Origin: an uncultured Bacteroidales bacterium
GTDB taxonomy: Bacteria > Bacteroidota > Bacteroidia > Bacteroidales > Paludibacteraceae
NCBI GenBank assembly: GCA_937915765.1
Contig: CALGHE010000080.1
Location: forward strand, 68,932 to 132,931
Direction: 5' to 3'
DNA length: 64,000 bases
Shown here: positions 8,939 to 16,574 of the stretch, piece by piece
How the letters are laid out: every line of letters starts with the position of its first letter
How positions within the stretch are numbered: position 1 is the stretch's first letter
Program-made: the position numbers and the translations under genes
The notes under the pieces: generated by a model
What the model saw: the letters and a program-made list of their open reading frames with translations, nothing else
Told to the model about the DNA's origin: nothing
The model's database searches: none

Positions 8939-8995
8939 AAAGAAAAAAATAAACAAAAAAGTGAATTAATATTTTTTATTTCAAAAATAAATATG

Positions 8996-9003
8996 TAATT
9001 TCG
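8996..9003 (+). promoter_or_regulatory. Possible variant -7 element TAATTTCG
   Basis: TAATTTCGCAT lies 165 bp upstream of the MABP-like lipoprotein ATG and resembles TAACTTCGCAT at 6315-6325. No good TTG at -33. The 230-bp intergenic stretch 8939-9168 is AT-rich and otherwise without a feature I can support. Confidence 0.3.
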
Positions 9004-9168
9004 CATCGTTGAAAGTTTATACGGCTTTATATCGATATTTTGCAAAGAAGTTTGTCTTGGATTGTTTTCTTGAATATTTCGGGGAAAAGTTTAACCAAAC
9101 AACGTCTAAATTTTAAACACAAATTTTAAACACAGTATTAATTATTTAAAAAACTTAAAATTAAAAAA

Positions 9169-10062
9169 ATGAAATCATTTAATTTGAAATGGGGAGGGGT
9201 AATTATGCTTTCCGCATTTATGTTTGTTTCGTGTGAAAAAGATGATGCATTGAATCAGGATGTGCAAAACTTGAACAGCGAAAGCCAGTTGGATAAAGAC
9301 ATCCAGATTCTTCCGTTCTTCGAAGTCGCAAAGGGAGATTCTATCTCTAAGGATGTGTATAGAGAAAAGCCAGAATGGGCTGAAAATGAAGCGGAAGAGG
9401 CAGAATCTTCGTCTTATAATGACATTGCTTTATCCACATTAAGAAGTTATGTAAATAGTGAGGAAGGAGATCCTGATGGATGTAAAGTGATAACAGACAT
9501 ACAAGCTCGTTCTTTTAAACACTCAGGTGATGCTCCTTCGACTTACATCAGTTGTCCTTCTTACCTTGGCACTTCTGTCAAATACAAAAAAATCAATTAC
9601 GACGTGAACAAGGGTGCAGGAGGAAAGTATATATACTTGTATTATGCTTCGGAATTTAGGTCAAACACTATGCTCTCAGGTAAATTTCCAGATGTAGCTT
9701 TGCGTGATGTTTATGCATTATCCCATAAAAAAGGAGGAGACCATACGTCTTATGTAAATAAGTTAAAGATTTCGGAATACAGTTTTAATTGGAATTATTT
9801 CAAAATAGGGACAGATGGAAATCCACAGCTACCTGGATCTGGATACAAAGGCACAGGACGTCAAGTTGATTTGAACGAAGGTGCTGGTGGAAAATACATC
9901 TACCTTTTTGGTTCTACAAAAAATAAAGCTTGGAATTATATAACGGGAATCGCAGTATCCAACAAGAAAACTCTCAAAGGATACAGAAACGCTGGGTGCG
10001 ACTTGAATGACGGAGCTGGAGGTAAATATATTTATTTACACACAAGCCACCGTCATCAATAA
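9169..10062 (+). CDS. Lipoprotein with three MABP-like (beta-prism) GAGGKYIYL repeats
   Basis: 297 residues. A lipoprotein signal peptide ends in FMFVSC, with the mature sequence starting CEKDD, an acidic stretch like the Bacteroidetes surface-lipoprotein export signal. Residues about 25-100 look like a low-complexity linker. The rest contains three copies of a D-[LV]-N-x-G-A-G-G-K-Y-I-Y-L motif at about residues 145, 233 and 278. This motif is characteristic of MABP-type beta-prism domains, where each motif caps one sheet of the prism. Such domains bind membranes in eukaryotic MVB12/DENN proteins; the role here is unknown. It sits between two paralogous T9SS proteins and ends at an intrinsic terminator, so it is probably a separate transcription unit. 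Confidence 0.65.
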   Translation: MKSFNLKWGGVIMLSAFMFVSCEKDDALNQDVQNLNSESQLDKDIQILPFFEVAKGDSISKDVYREKPEWAENEAEEAESSSYNDIALSTLRSYVNSEEGDPDGCKVITDIQARSFKHSGDAPSTYISCPSYLGTSVKYKKINYDVNKGAGGKYIYLYYASEFRSNTMLSGKFPDVALRDVYALSHKKGGDHTSYVNKLKISEYSFNWNYFKIGTDGNPQLPGSGYKGTGRQVDLNEGAGGKYIYLFGSTKNKAWNYITGIAVSNKKTLKGYRNAGCDLNDGAGGKYIYLHTSHRHQ

Positions 10063-10071
10063 AAAAATAGC

Positions 10072-10098
10072 ATAGCATAGGGTTTTGCCCTATGCTAT
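10072..10098 (+). terminator. Intrinsic terminator after the MABP-like lipoprotein
   Basis: Perfect 11-bp stem (10072-10082 with 10088-10098), 5-nt loop TTTTG, followed by a short T/A-rich tail. An ATG at 10092 lies inside the stem, one reason to reject it as the start of the next gene. Confidence 0.7.
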
Positions 10099-10112
10099 TT
10101 AAACTAATTATT

Positions 10113-11354
10113 ATGAAAATTATAAATTTATTAATTTATATTTTGTTGGCGACTCCTATTTTCGCTATGACCACAATCAATATTCATGTCACCGACAAGG
10201 ACGGAAATCCTGTGCCTAATGCGAAGGTGGAGGTGAAGGGTGTTATGCAGTGGGATAAGGACGATTTCTGCAGAACCTACGATATAGATTTTTATGATTG
10301 TTTTGCTCCTAAAGGTTTTGCCAACCCTGATTGGCAAGACACTTGTTTAGATAAAGATGTATGCGTTGAGGTATTTCTCGAAGGACTAAAAGAATGTGGC
10401 TATTATGAGGATTTGGAAACATGGATTGCACAAATGCACGAAAGAGAAGGCAGATATAAATACGAGGACATAAATACAGACATAAATACCGATGTCAACG
10501 GCATGGCTCATGTCGAGGTTGATGGTTACGCAGAGTACCGTGTGGCGGTGCAAGGTGCGGTGAGATATTTCAAGGACGGAGTAAAAAATATAAGTATGTC
10601 TGTGAAAGCAGGAGAAGTGATCTATTGGGTTATGCCTATTGATGATTTTGGTGATTTCAGGCATTTTTGTAATATTAGAGAAGATGGATTACGGAGATTA
10701 TGGAATGTTTTTGTAGTTAAATCAAATCCCTATTTAGATATCCGCAAGCACTTCCCTAATAACGATACTTTGCTCCAACCAGAGGATATACTGAAATACT
10801 ATCCTGAAATTCATGACATAAGGGTGTGGAACGAAGAGTCTTACGATGAGAACCTTTTGACATTTTGTGGTGATCTTAACGAACAATGGAATTCTTCTGA
10901 CCAAAAAGAGCGTGCTCTTTTTCTCCATTTGGAGCAAGGAGAGTATCAGTTCATATTCTCTTCGGACAATGGTGAGATATTTATAGATGAACTTAACACG
11001 AGGACAGCATCGAATATCTGGCACCGGTTTATGTGGGAGAAATTTCCAGATGAGAGGTGGCTGCTTCATTACTATGTTAGGTTCGACCCTAACTACAAAA
11101 CCAAAACACCACCGGACAACATCCAAATCCCTACCGTCATAACCCCATACACTCAGGACGGATTGAACGATGACTTTTTGCCGGGCTACGAGGTGGAAAT
11201 CTTCGATTATTACGGCAATTTTGTAAGTTCGTCGGCTAACGGCTGGGACGGCCGCAAAGGCTCTGACTTAGCCCCTCCGGGCATCTACTTCTACAAAGTC
11301 AAGCTGAAGGACGGCAGAAAACGCAAAGGGACGGTTGAGGTGATAAAAATGTAA
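10113..11354 (+). CDS. T9SS type-B-CTD surface protein, paralogue 3 (first gene of a Spr-like operon)
   Basis: 413 residues from ATG 10113, chosen because the upstream in-frame ATG (10092) falls in a terminator stem and because a signal peptide (MKIINLLIYILLATPIFA) begins here. The signal peptide differs from copies 1 and 2, but the following TINIHVTDKDGNPVPNAKVEV segment, the middle landmarks (DLETWIAQM, DGYAEYRVAVQG, VVKSNPYLDIRKHFP, LEQGEYQFIFSS) and the type B sorting domain match. It is followed after 7 bp by the FKBP-like lipoprotein gene, then small lipoprotein, OmpA and PorP/SprF genes. That order suggests the exported substrate of a dedicated surface-display module. Confidence 0.8.
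   Translation: MKIINLLIYILLATPIFAMTTINIHVTDKDGNPVPNAKVEVKGVMQWDKDDFCRTYDIDFYDCFAPKGFANPDWQDTCLDKDVCVEVFLEGLKECGYYEDLETWIAQMHEREGRYKYEDINTDINTDVNGMAHVEVDGYAEYRVAVQGAVRYFKDGVKNISMSVKAGEVIYWVMPIDDFGDFRHFCNIREDGLRRLWNVFVVKSNPYLDIRKHFPNNDTLLQPEDILKYYPEIHDIRVWNEESYDENLLTFCGDLNEQWNSSDQKERALFLHLEQGEYQFIFSSDNGEIFIDELNTRTASNIWHRFMWEKFPDERWLLHYYVRFDPNYKTKTPPDNIQIPTVITPYTQDGLNDDFLPGYEVEIFDYYGNFVSSSANGWDGRKGSDLAPPGIYFYKVKLKDGRKRKGTVEVIKM
11115..11354 (+). repeat. 3' homogenised CTD block, copy 3 of 3
   Basis: 240 bp, nearly identical to 7437-7676 and 8699-8938 although a 0.9-kb unrelated lipoprotein gene intervenes. Confidence 0.9.
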
Positions 11355-11361
11355 AAAAGAA

Positions 11362-12060
11362 ATGAACAGACTATTATTTATATTTGCCACTTTGGTGATT
11401 GCACTTGCATCGTGCAGCAGCAAGCAGGAGGCTAAGGAAAACATAGGCAAACAAGAGCAAGACTCGCTCTGCTTTGCTATGGGTTATAAGAGCGCGGATG
11501 CGATAAGAATGCAGGCGTCGCTTTTCCCTGACACAATGACTTTTAAAAGCCATCTGCTGATAAAAGGCTTTATCGACGGACTGAAAAACGACACGTCGGT
11601 CAACATTTCGGCAGAAGAGGCGGATATGCTTCTGATCAGTTATCATGAATATTTGAACAGAAGGAAGTATAAAGATAATATTTCGGAAGGAAACGCCTTT
11701 TTTGATGAGTATGCTAAAAAAGAGGGCGTTGTGAAATTCTCTGACTTTATTTTGTACAGAGTCAAAAAGCAGGGCAACGGCATTCGTCCAACGGAGTATG
11801 ACAATATAATAATAAATTACGAAGGCAAAGACGCTACTGGCACAACATTCGAGATATTCAAAAAGGATAAGGTTGTCTATATCAACGATTTTATAGATTG
11901 TCTTGGAGAGGTGATAATGCAGATGCCCGAAGGTTCTGAGTGGGAGATTGTTTATTCTCCAACTTTGTTCAACGAATTTGCATTCTTTGGCAAAAAATAC
12001 AATGTCAAACCGTATTCGGCTCTTGTCTATAATGTGGAACTAAAAAAAGTGGTGAAATGA
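11362..12060 (+). CDS. FKBP-type peptidyl-prolyl isomerase-like lipoprotein
   Basis: 232 residues. The lipobox ALASC at residues 14-18 indicates a lipoprotein. Residues about 30-105 match the helical FKBP N-terminal dimerisation domain (QDSLCFAMGYKSADAIR, LLIKGFIDGLKND). Residues about 125-232 look like a diverged FKBP domain (DNIIINYEGKDATGTTFE, MQMPEGSEWEIVYSP). Several aromatic FKBP active-site residues are not obvious, so isomerase activity is uncertain. A periplasm-side chaperone role for the co-transcribed T9SS protein is an inference. Its stop overlaps the next start by 4 bp (ATGA). Confidence 0.75.
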   Translation: MNRLLFIFATLVIALASCSSKQEAKENIGKQEQDSLCFAMGYKSADAIRMQASLFPDTMTFKSHLLIKGFIDGLKNDTSVNISAEEADMLLISYHEYLNRRKYKDNISEGNAFFDEYAKKEGVVKFSDFILYRVKKQGNGIRPTEYDNIIINYEGKDATGTTFEIFKKDKVVYINDFIDCLGEVIMQMPEGSEWEIVYSPTLFNEFAFFGKKYNVKPYSALVYNVELKKVVK

Positions 12061-12383
12061 GAAAGTGTTTGGTGGTTTTAGGGGCGGCTATTTTGCTGCT
12101 TTCATGCAAGGAGAGCGCGCCCAAAGGCGACGTGATGGTTTCGGACTTCTCTTTGCGCGACTATACTGATACAATTAACTACATACTTGGCTATCAGCAG
12201 GGGCAGAACTGCATGGGGCGTCTTATGATAGCTGAGAAAGATTTGGACAGCAGTTCTCTCACAACAGGCTTTATTTCGGGCCTGAAACGTGACACTCTCT
12301 TTATGTCTGAAGCGCAAATGGACACAATGATGAAATGCTTTTCGGACGCATTAATGGAAAGACTCAAAAATAAAGATCAGTAA
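12057..12383 (+). CDS. Small lipoprotein with FKBP N-terminal-like domain only
   Basis: 108 residues. The signal peptide with lipobox LLLSC is followed by one helical domain (DTINYILGYQQGQNCMG, LTTGFISGLKRD) that resembles the N-terminal domain of the preceding gene product. The catalytic FKBP domain is absent. It could be a partial duplication that now dimerises with its neighbour; that is speculation. Overlaps the upstream gene by 4 bp and is 1 bp from the next gene. Confidence 0.7.
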   Translation: MRKCLVVLGAAILLLSCKESAPKGDVMVSDFSLRDYTDTINYILGYQQGQNCMGRLMIAEKDLDSSSLTTGFISGLKRDTLFMSEAQMDTMMKCFSDALMERLKNKDQ

Positions 12384-12384
12384 T

Positions 12385-13635
12385 ATGAGAAAATATTTTT
12401 ATATAATAGGGTTGATTTGGTTTAATTGGTTTAGTGCCAGCGCGTTGGATAAGATGTTTGCGGACACGGACATTGCTTTGTCGGCTGTGAACAGCAGAGG
12501 CTCTGTCAGGTCTGTTTCGCTCTTCAAAGACAGCGTGCTGGCGCTGAACATAGACGGCGGTTTTTATCTGGCAGAGGTGGACTCTGTTTCTAAAGACCTG
12601 AAAAACGTGAGGCATACAAGCATCTTCTCCTCTTTAGGTATAGAGGGGCGTTTCACTTACGACGAAGAGTCCGGCACTCTCTATTTCTCTAAAGGCGGAA
12701 TGCTCTACGAAGCTAAAGTTGACGGAGGTGTGGTTGGCTCTCCTAAGCCGCTCGAAATTAAGGACGTGACTTTCTCGGAACGTGAGACTCGTGAGGGCGG
12801 AATGTTCTCGCACGCAAGCACAAGGTACAAGAAGAAACTGCAGGGCGGACTGCAAAATCCAGTCTTGGCGGAGAATGGTAAAAGGCTCTTTTTTGCGGCT
12901 GATTTCACGCAGGGGAACGGCGGCCTTGACATCTGGACTATCACCCGTCAGAAAAACGGCAAATGGACTGCCCCAAGGTCTGCAGGTCAGCGAATTAATA
13001 GTAAGCACGACGAAGATTTGCCATTTGTCTTTAATGACAAGATTGTCTATAGCTCGTACGATAAAAAAGGAGACTTCGATTTGTGGGTGTCTAAGCAGAG
13101 AAGCACGGAAAAGCCGCAGCATCTCCCTGAAAAGTTTAATTCGCAGCAGAAAGAACGCAATATGGTTGTGCTGAAGGACGCTCTGTTCTTTCTGAGAGAC
13201 AATAAGTTGTATAGACTTGAAAATAAGATAGAAAAGAAAGTTGAGCCGTCTGAAACTCCGGTTGTGTCATCAGATGATGTTGTGACTTTGGCGGATAGGC
13301 AGATTGTGTATTTTAAGTACAACTCTGACGAGAGTGACAGCACGTTTGCAAAAAAGGTTGGTCTTATAAAACGTTATATTGAGGAAAATCCGAACTGCCG
13401 CTTTAAAATTGTAGGGCATACGGACGAGCGCGGCAATGTGAAGGAAAACAAAGCTCTTTCCATTAGACGCGCGTCTAAAATTTACGACGAGCTGATCAAA
13501 CTTAAAGTGCCTCAGTCTCTGTTAGAGAAGGACGGACTGGGAGCCTCGCAGCCTGCAGTGAAGAATGCAAAGTCTGATGAGGAGCATCAGAAAAACAGAC
13601 GTGTGGAAATTATAAAAATGGAGGGCGTTAGATGA
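12385..13635 (+). CDS. OmpA-family protein with PD40/WD40-like repeats (SprD/PorE-like)
   Basis: 416 residues with a signal peptide (YIIGLIWFNWFSASA). Residues about 25-290 form a beta-propeller-like region with PD40-type strands (NPVLAENGKRLFFAADF, GGLDIWTITRQ, DEDLPFVFNDKIVYSS, GDFDLWVSKQ). The last 110 residues are an OmpA C-terminal peptidoglycan-binding domain (FKIVGHTDERGNVKENKALS, RRASKIYDELI, KNRRVEII). Such proteins link outer-membrane assemblies to peptidoglycan, and a relative accompanies PorP/SprF in T9SS and gliding loci. Overlaps the PorP/SprF gene by 4 bp, so translational coupling is likely. Confidence 0.85.
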   Translation: MRKYFYIIGLIWFNWFSASALDKMFADTDIALSAVNSRGSVRSVSLFKDSVLALNIDGGFYLAEVDSVSKDLKNVRHTSIFSSLGIEGRFTYDEESGTLYFSKGGMLYEAKVDGGVVGSPKPLEIKDVTFSERETREGGMFSHASTRYKKKLQGGLQNPVLAENGKRLFFAADFTQGNGGLDIWTITRQKNGKWTAPRSAGQRINSKHDEDLPFVFNDKIVYSSYDKKGDFDLWVSKQRSTEKPQHLPEKFNSQQKERNMVVLKDALFFLRDNKLYRLENKIEKKVEPSETPVVSSDDVVTLADRQIVYFKYNSDESDSTFAKKVGLIKRYIEENPNCRFKIVGHTDERGNVKENKALSIRRASKIYDELIKLKVPQSLLEKDGLGASQPAVKNAKSDEEHQKNRRVEIIKMEGVR

Positions 13636-14507
13636 AAAAGTTTTTATTGACAATAGCTTGTCTTGCAATGTGCTGCGCTTTGTTTTCGCAGCACGACATA
13701 ATGTTTTCGCAGCAGTTCTTTTCAAGAATAAATAAAAATCCGGCGGGAACAGGCAACTACGAGGGCATAGACCTTTTCTTGGTAGGGCGGTTGCAGTTTG
13801 TTGGTATGGATAACAGTCCGCGCACGCTGCTTCTTAACGGAACGGGGTATTCGGAGAAATACAAGTCGAGCGTCGGTCTGTCTATACTGTCTGATAAGGT
13901 CAGTATAGCTAAGAGGAACGACAATTTCAAGCTGGTTTATGCGTATCATATAGATTTGAGCGATAATTATCTGCTTTCGTTGGGTGTTTCTGGCGGAGTG
14001 AATAACTTCAGTTTTAATCCGTCAAAACATACTATACGTGATGAAGGAGAGACATCAGAAACATATCCGCAGGAGAAAGTCTCCGAGCTGGACGCTGATT
14101 TTGACTTTGGAGCGGAACTTGCGAATGAGCATCTTTTGTTCGGTGCTTCTGTAAAGCATATTCTTGAAAATGAGCAGACTACGTTCTCTAATATGAGACA
14201 TTTCTATTTGTATGGAAGGGGTTATTTCCCGGTTGCTGAAAATTTAGACCTTGCTCCGGCTTTGATATTTATGTGTGCGGACGATGTTGCGGAGCTTGAC
14301 ATCAATGCGATGCTTTTTTACAAAAGGATGTTGTGGGGCGGACTGACGTATCGTCCTGACATGAAGGACGGATTCAAGGGAGCCGCTGTAGCCGGACAGA
14401 TCGGTATTGAATATAAAAATATGAGGGTAGGGTATTGTTTGGAAATTGGCGGTCGAACGTCGTCAACATCGCACGAACTTATCCTGTCTGTAGGATTAGG
14501 AAAGTAG
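13632..14507 (+). CDS. PorP/SprF family type IX secretion outer-membrane protein
   Basis: 291 residues, close to the family's usual 300. Signal peptide (FLLTIACLAMCCALFS), then the hallmark start QHDIMFSQQFFSRINKNPAGTG and QFVGMDNSPRTLLLNG, and barrel strands through GQIGIEYKNMRVGYCLEIG. PorP/SprF proteins assist secretion or attachment of type-B-CTD proteins. Here it is the last gene of the operon that begins with the type-B-CTD protein at 10113. It is much closer to the family consensus than the other PorP/SprF protein in this window (2781-3689). Confidence 0.9.
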   Translation: MKKFLLTIACLAMCCALFSQHDIMFSQQFFSRINKNPAGTGNYEGIDLFLVGRLQFVGMDNSPRTLLLNGTGYSEKYKSSVGLSILSDKVSIAKRNDNFKLVYAYHIDLSDNYLLSLGVSGGVNNFSFNPSKHTIRDEGETSETYPQEKVSELDADFDFGAELANEHLLFGASVKHILENEQTTFSNMRHFYLYGRGYFPVAENLDLAPALIFMCADDVAELDINAMLFYKRMLWGGLTYRPDMKDGFKGAAVAGQIGIEYKNMRVGYCLEIGGRTSSTSHELILSVGLGK

Positions 14508-14527
14508 AGGTGCTGTGTTTCACCTCT
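14506..14527 (+). terminator. Weak stem-loop after the PorP/SprF gene
   Basis: AGAGGTG at 14506-14512 pairs with CACCTCT at 14521-14527, beginning in the stop codon. No strong T-run follows, so termination is uncertain. Confidence 0.35.
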
Positions 14528-14658
14528 GCTTCCATTCTGTTAACATCTGAACCATGCAGTCTCTCTTCCTGCCTGAATAGCAGCGCAAAGCGTAGCGACG
14601 GTAACGAGACCAAGAAGAGAAAAAACGTGAAAAATTTCGTTTATAATAAAAAATCATA

Positions 14659-14666
14659 TATCTTTG
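14659..14666 (+). promoter_or_regulatory. -7 element TATCTTTG for the GH9 gene
   Basis: TATCTTTG lies 31 bp before the ATG at 14698; no clean TTG at -33. Confidence 0.5.
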
Positions 14667-14697
14667 GCGGCAGTATAAATGTTTTTTGAAGTTTTTT

Positions 14698-16440
14698 ATG
14701 AAAAAAGTTGTTTTAAACCTATGTGTGGCAATGCTTTGCTCGTTGTCGCAAGTGGCCTATTCGCAGGGCGAGATTCGCGTGAATCAGATTGGCTACTGTC
14801 AAGATTCGCCAAAGTGGGCGATGGTCGCGGACATTGATGCGAAGAGTGTCACAGTCTGCAATGCAAACGACGGAAAGGTCGTGCTGAGCAATGTTCCCGT
14901 AACTAAAAGCGAGTACTGGAAAGAGTCAGGAGAGAATATCCAGTGGGTTGATTTCTCTGCCCTAAAGACTCCGGGCAGATATTTCTTGCAAATTGGCAAA
15001 ACGGTTTCTTTCCCTTTCGAGATAAAGCAGAATGGCGTTTATGACGAAATCTCACTTTGGTCGCTGAAGGCGTTTTACCTTTGGAGGTCTTCGACAGAGA
15101 TTCCGGCCAAATATGCTACATTTAAGGGGGTGAGTTTTGCACGTCAGGCAGGACACCCTGATACTGAGGTGCTTATACATAAAAGCGCTGCTTCTGAAAA
15201 GTTGCCGGAGGGCAAGATTGTCTCTGCTCCAAAAGGCTGGTATGACGCTGGCGACTATAATAAATATGTGGTAAACGCGGGCATTACGGTGCATAACCTT
15301 GCGCTGGCTTATGAAATGTATCCGGACTATTTTAAGAAACTTGACCTGAATATACCTGAGAGCAACGATAATGTTCCAGATATTCTGAACGAACTAATGT
15401 GGGAGTATGAATGGCTTCTTGCAATGCAGGACCCTAACGACGGAGGTGTTTACTGCAAACTTTCGACCTTGCGTTTTTGCGGAATGGTTCAGCCGCACGA
15501 AGACAGGCAGCCTCGTTACATGATAGGCAAGACTACTACTTCGGCTCTCGATTTTGCCGCAGTTATGGCGGCGGGAGCGCGTATATTTGCCGATTATGAA
15601 AAAGAGTTTCCCGGATTCTCTAAGAAGGCGCTCGACGCTGCTGTGAGGGCGTGGAACTGGGCGGAAAAGTATCCTGACATCAAATTTGACAATCCGTCGG
15701 ATGTGAAGACGGGTTCTTATAGCGACGACTATTTTGAGGATGAAAGGTTTTTTGCGGCGGCGGAGCTTTTTGTGACAACTAAGGATAAAAAGTATTTCAA
15801 CAAGATAAATTTTATGCAGAAGTTTGAGATGCCAACTTGGAGATATGTGGCAGGAACAGGGCTGATGACGCTTTTCTTCCATTTGGATAAATTGCCTCTT
15901 GGTGGGAAAAATAAGGCTATGATCGAAGGCAAATATCTGGAACTTGCGGATGAATATTGCGAGCTTGCGAACAAATCTGCAGGCCGTTATCCTGTGAAAA
16001 AATTTGACTGGGGCAGCAATGGAGAAATTTCGACAGTTGGGGCTTTTCTTGGGTTGGCGTACAGACACCAGAAGGATGCCTCGAAAAGCAATGCTGATAA
16101 GTATAAAGTGCAGATGCTGAACTGTTTTGACTATCTGCTTGGAGTGAATGCCACAAACTACTGTTTCTTGTCGGGCTTCGGCTCAAAGTCGCCGCGCAAC
16201 CAGCACGACAGAAGAAATGAGTCTGACAATATAGACGACCCTATTCCGGGCTATCTGAGCGGCGGTGTTGCCACAGGTTTCCAGGACAGAGACTGTGGAA
16301 TGGACAAATATCCGTCAACCTTCCCGGCAAAGGCATATTACGACGGCACCTGCAGTTTCTCTACAAACGAGATTGCAATAAACTGGAACGCTCCGTTTGT
16401 GCTGCTGACAACAATTATTCAGAATGAATTTTGCAAATAA
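14698..16440 (+). CDS. Glycoside hydrolase family 9 (endoglucanase/cellulase-like)
   Basis: 580 residues with a signal peptide (VVLNLCVAMLCSLSQVAYS). Residues about 25-105 form the Ig-like CelD N-terminal domain (IRVNQIGYCQDSPKWAMV). The rest is the (alpha/alpha)6 catalytic domain: GWYDAGDYNKYV near residue 180 supplies the catalytic base aspartates, SPRNQHDRR near 497 the conserved His region, and STNEIAINWNAP near 556 the catalytic acid Glu. GH9 enzymes hydrolyse beta-1,4-glucans such as cellulose, or trim oligomers. No CBM or T9SS CTD is visible, so it probably works in the periplasm. A TTG 12 bp upstream is possible but the ATG is preferred. It is followed by a strong terminator. Confidence 0.92.
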   Translation: MKKVVLNLCVAMLCSLSQVAYSQGEIRVNQIGYCQDSPKWAMVADIDAKSVTVCNANDGKVVLSNVPVTKSEYWKESGENIQWVDFSALKTPGRYFLQIGKTVSFPFEIKQNGVYDEISLWSLKAFYLWRSSTEIPAKYATFKGVSFARQAGHPDTEVLIHKSAASEKLPEGKIVSAPKGWYDAGDYNKYVVNAGITVHNLALAYEMYPDYFKKLDLNIPESNDNVPDILNELMWEYEWLLAMQDPNDGGVYCKLSTLRFCGMVQPHEDRQPRYMIGKTTTSALDFAAVMAAGARIFADYEKEFPGFSKKALDAAVRAWNWAEKYPDIKFDNPSDVKTGSYSDDYFEDERFFAAAELFVTTKDKKYFNKINFMQKFEMPTWRYVAGTGLMTLFFHLDKLPLGGKNKAMIEGKYLELADEYCELANKSAGRYPVKKFDWGSNGEISTVGAFLGLAYRHQKDASKSNADKYKVQMLNCFDYLLGVNATNYCFLSGFGSKSPRNQHDRRNESDNIDDPIPGYLSGGVATGFQDRDCGMDKYPSTFPAKAYYDGTCSFSTNEIAINWNAPFVLLTTIIQNEFCK

Positions 16441-16494
16441 AAGGATAAAAAACATAAGATTATATACTGTGTAATTCTGATTAAATCTACTTAA

Positions 16495-16525
16495 AAAGCC
16501 TCCGTTTAGTCTGTACGGAGGCTTT
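16495..16525. terminator. Bidirectional intrinsic terminator between GH9 and CNNM genes
   Basis: Perfect 11-bp stem AAAGCCTCCGT/ACGGAGGCTTT with a 9-nt loop, T-rich on the plus side and A-rich before the stem, serving two convergent genes. Confidence 0.85.
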
Positions 16526-16574
16526 GCTTTTGCCATAAGGCAGCTTCTGTGAATATAGGTCAAGATGCCATAAA

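Noticed and set aside
10092..10112. Upstream ATG as start of paralogue 3
   Set aside because: It lies in the stem of the preceding intrinsic terminator, and the signal peptide begins at the ATG at 10113.
15394..16068. 224-codon open frame opposite the GH9 gene
   Set aside because: Antisense to the catalytic domain; product looks like a mirror of the coding strand with no family features.
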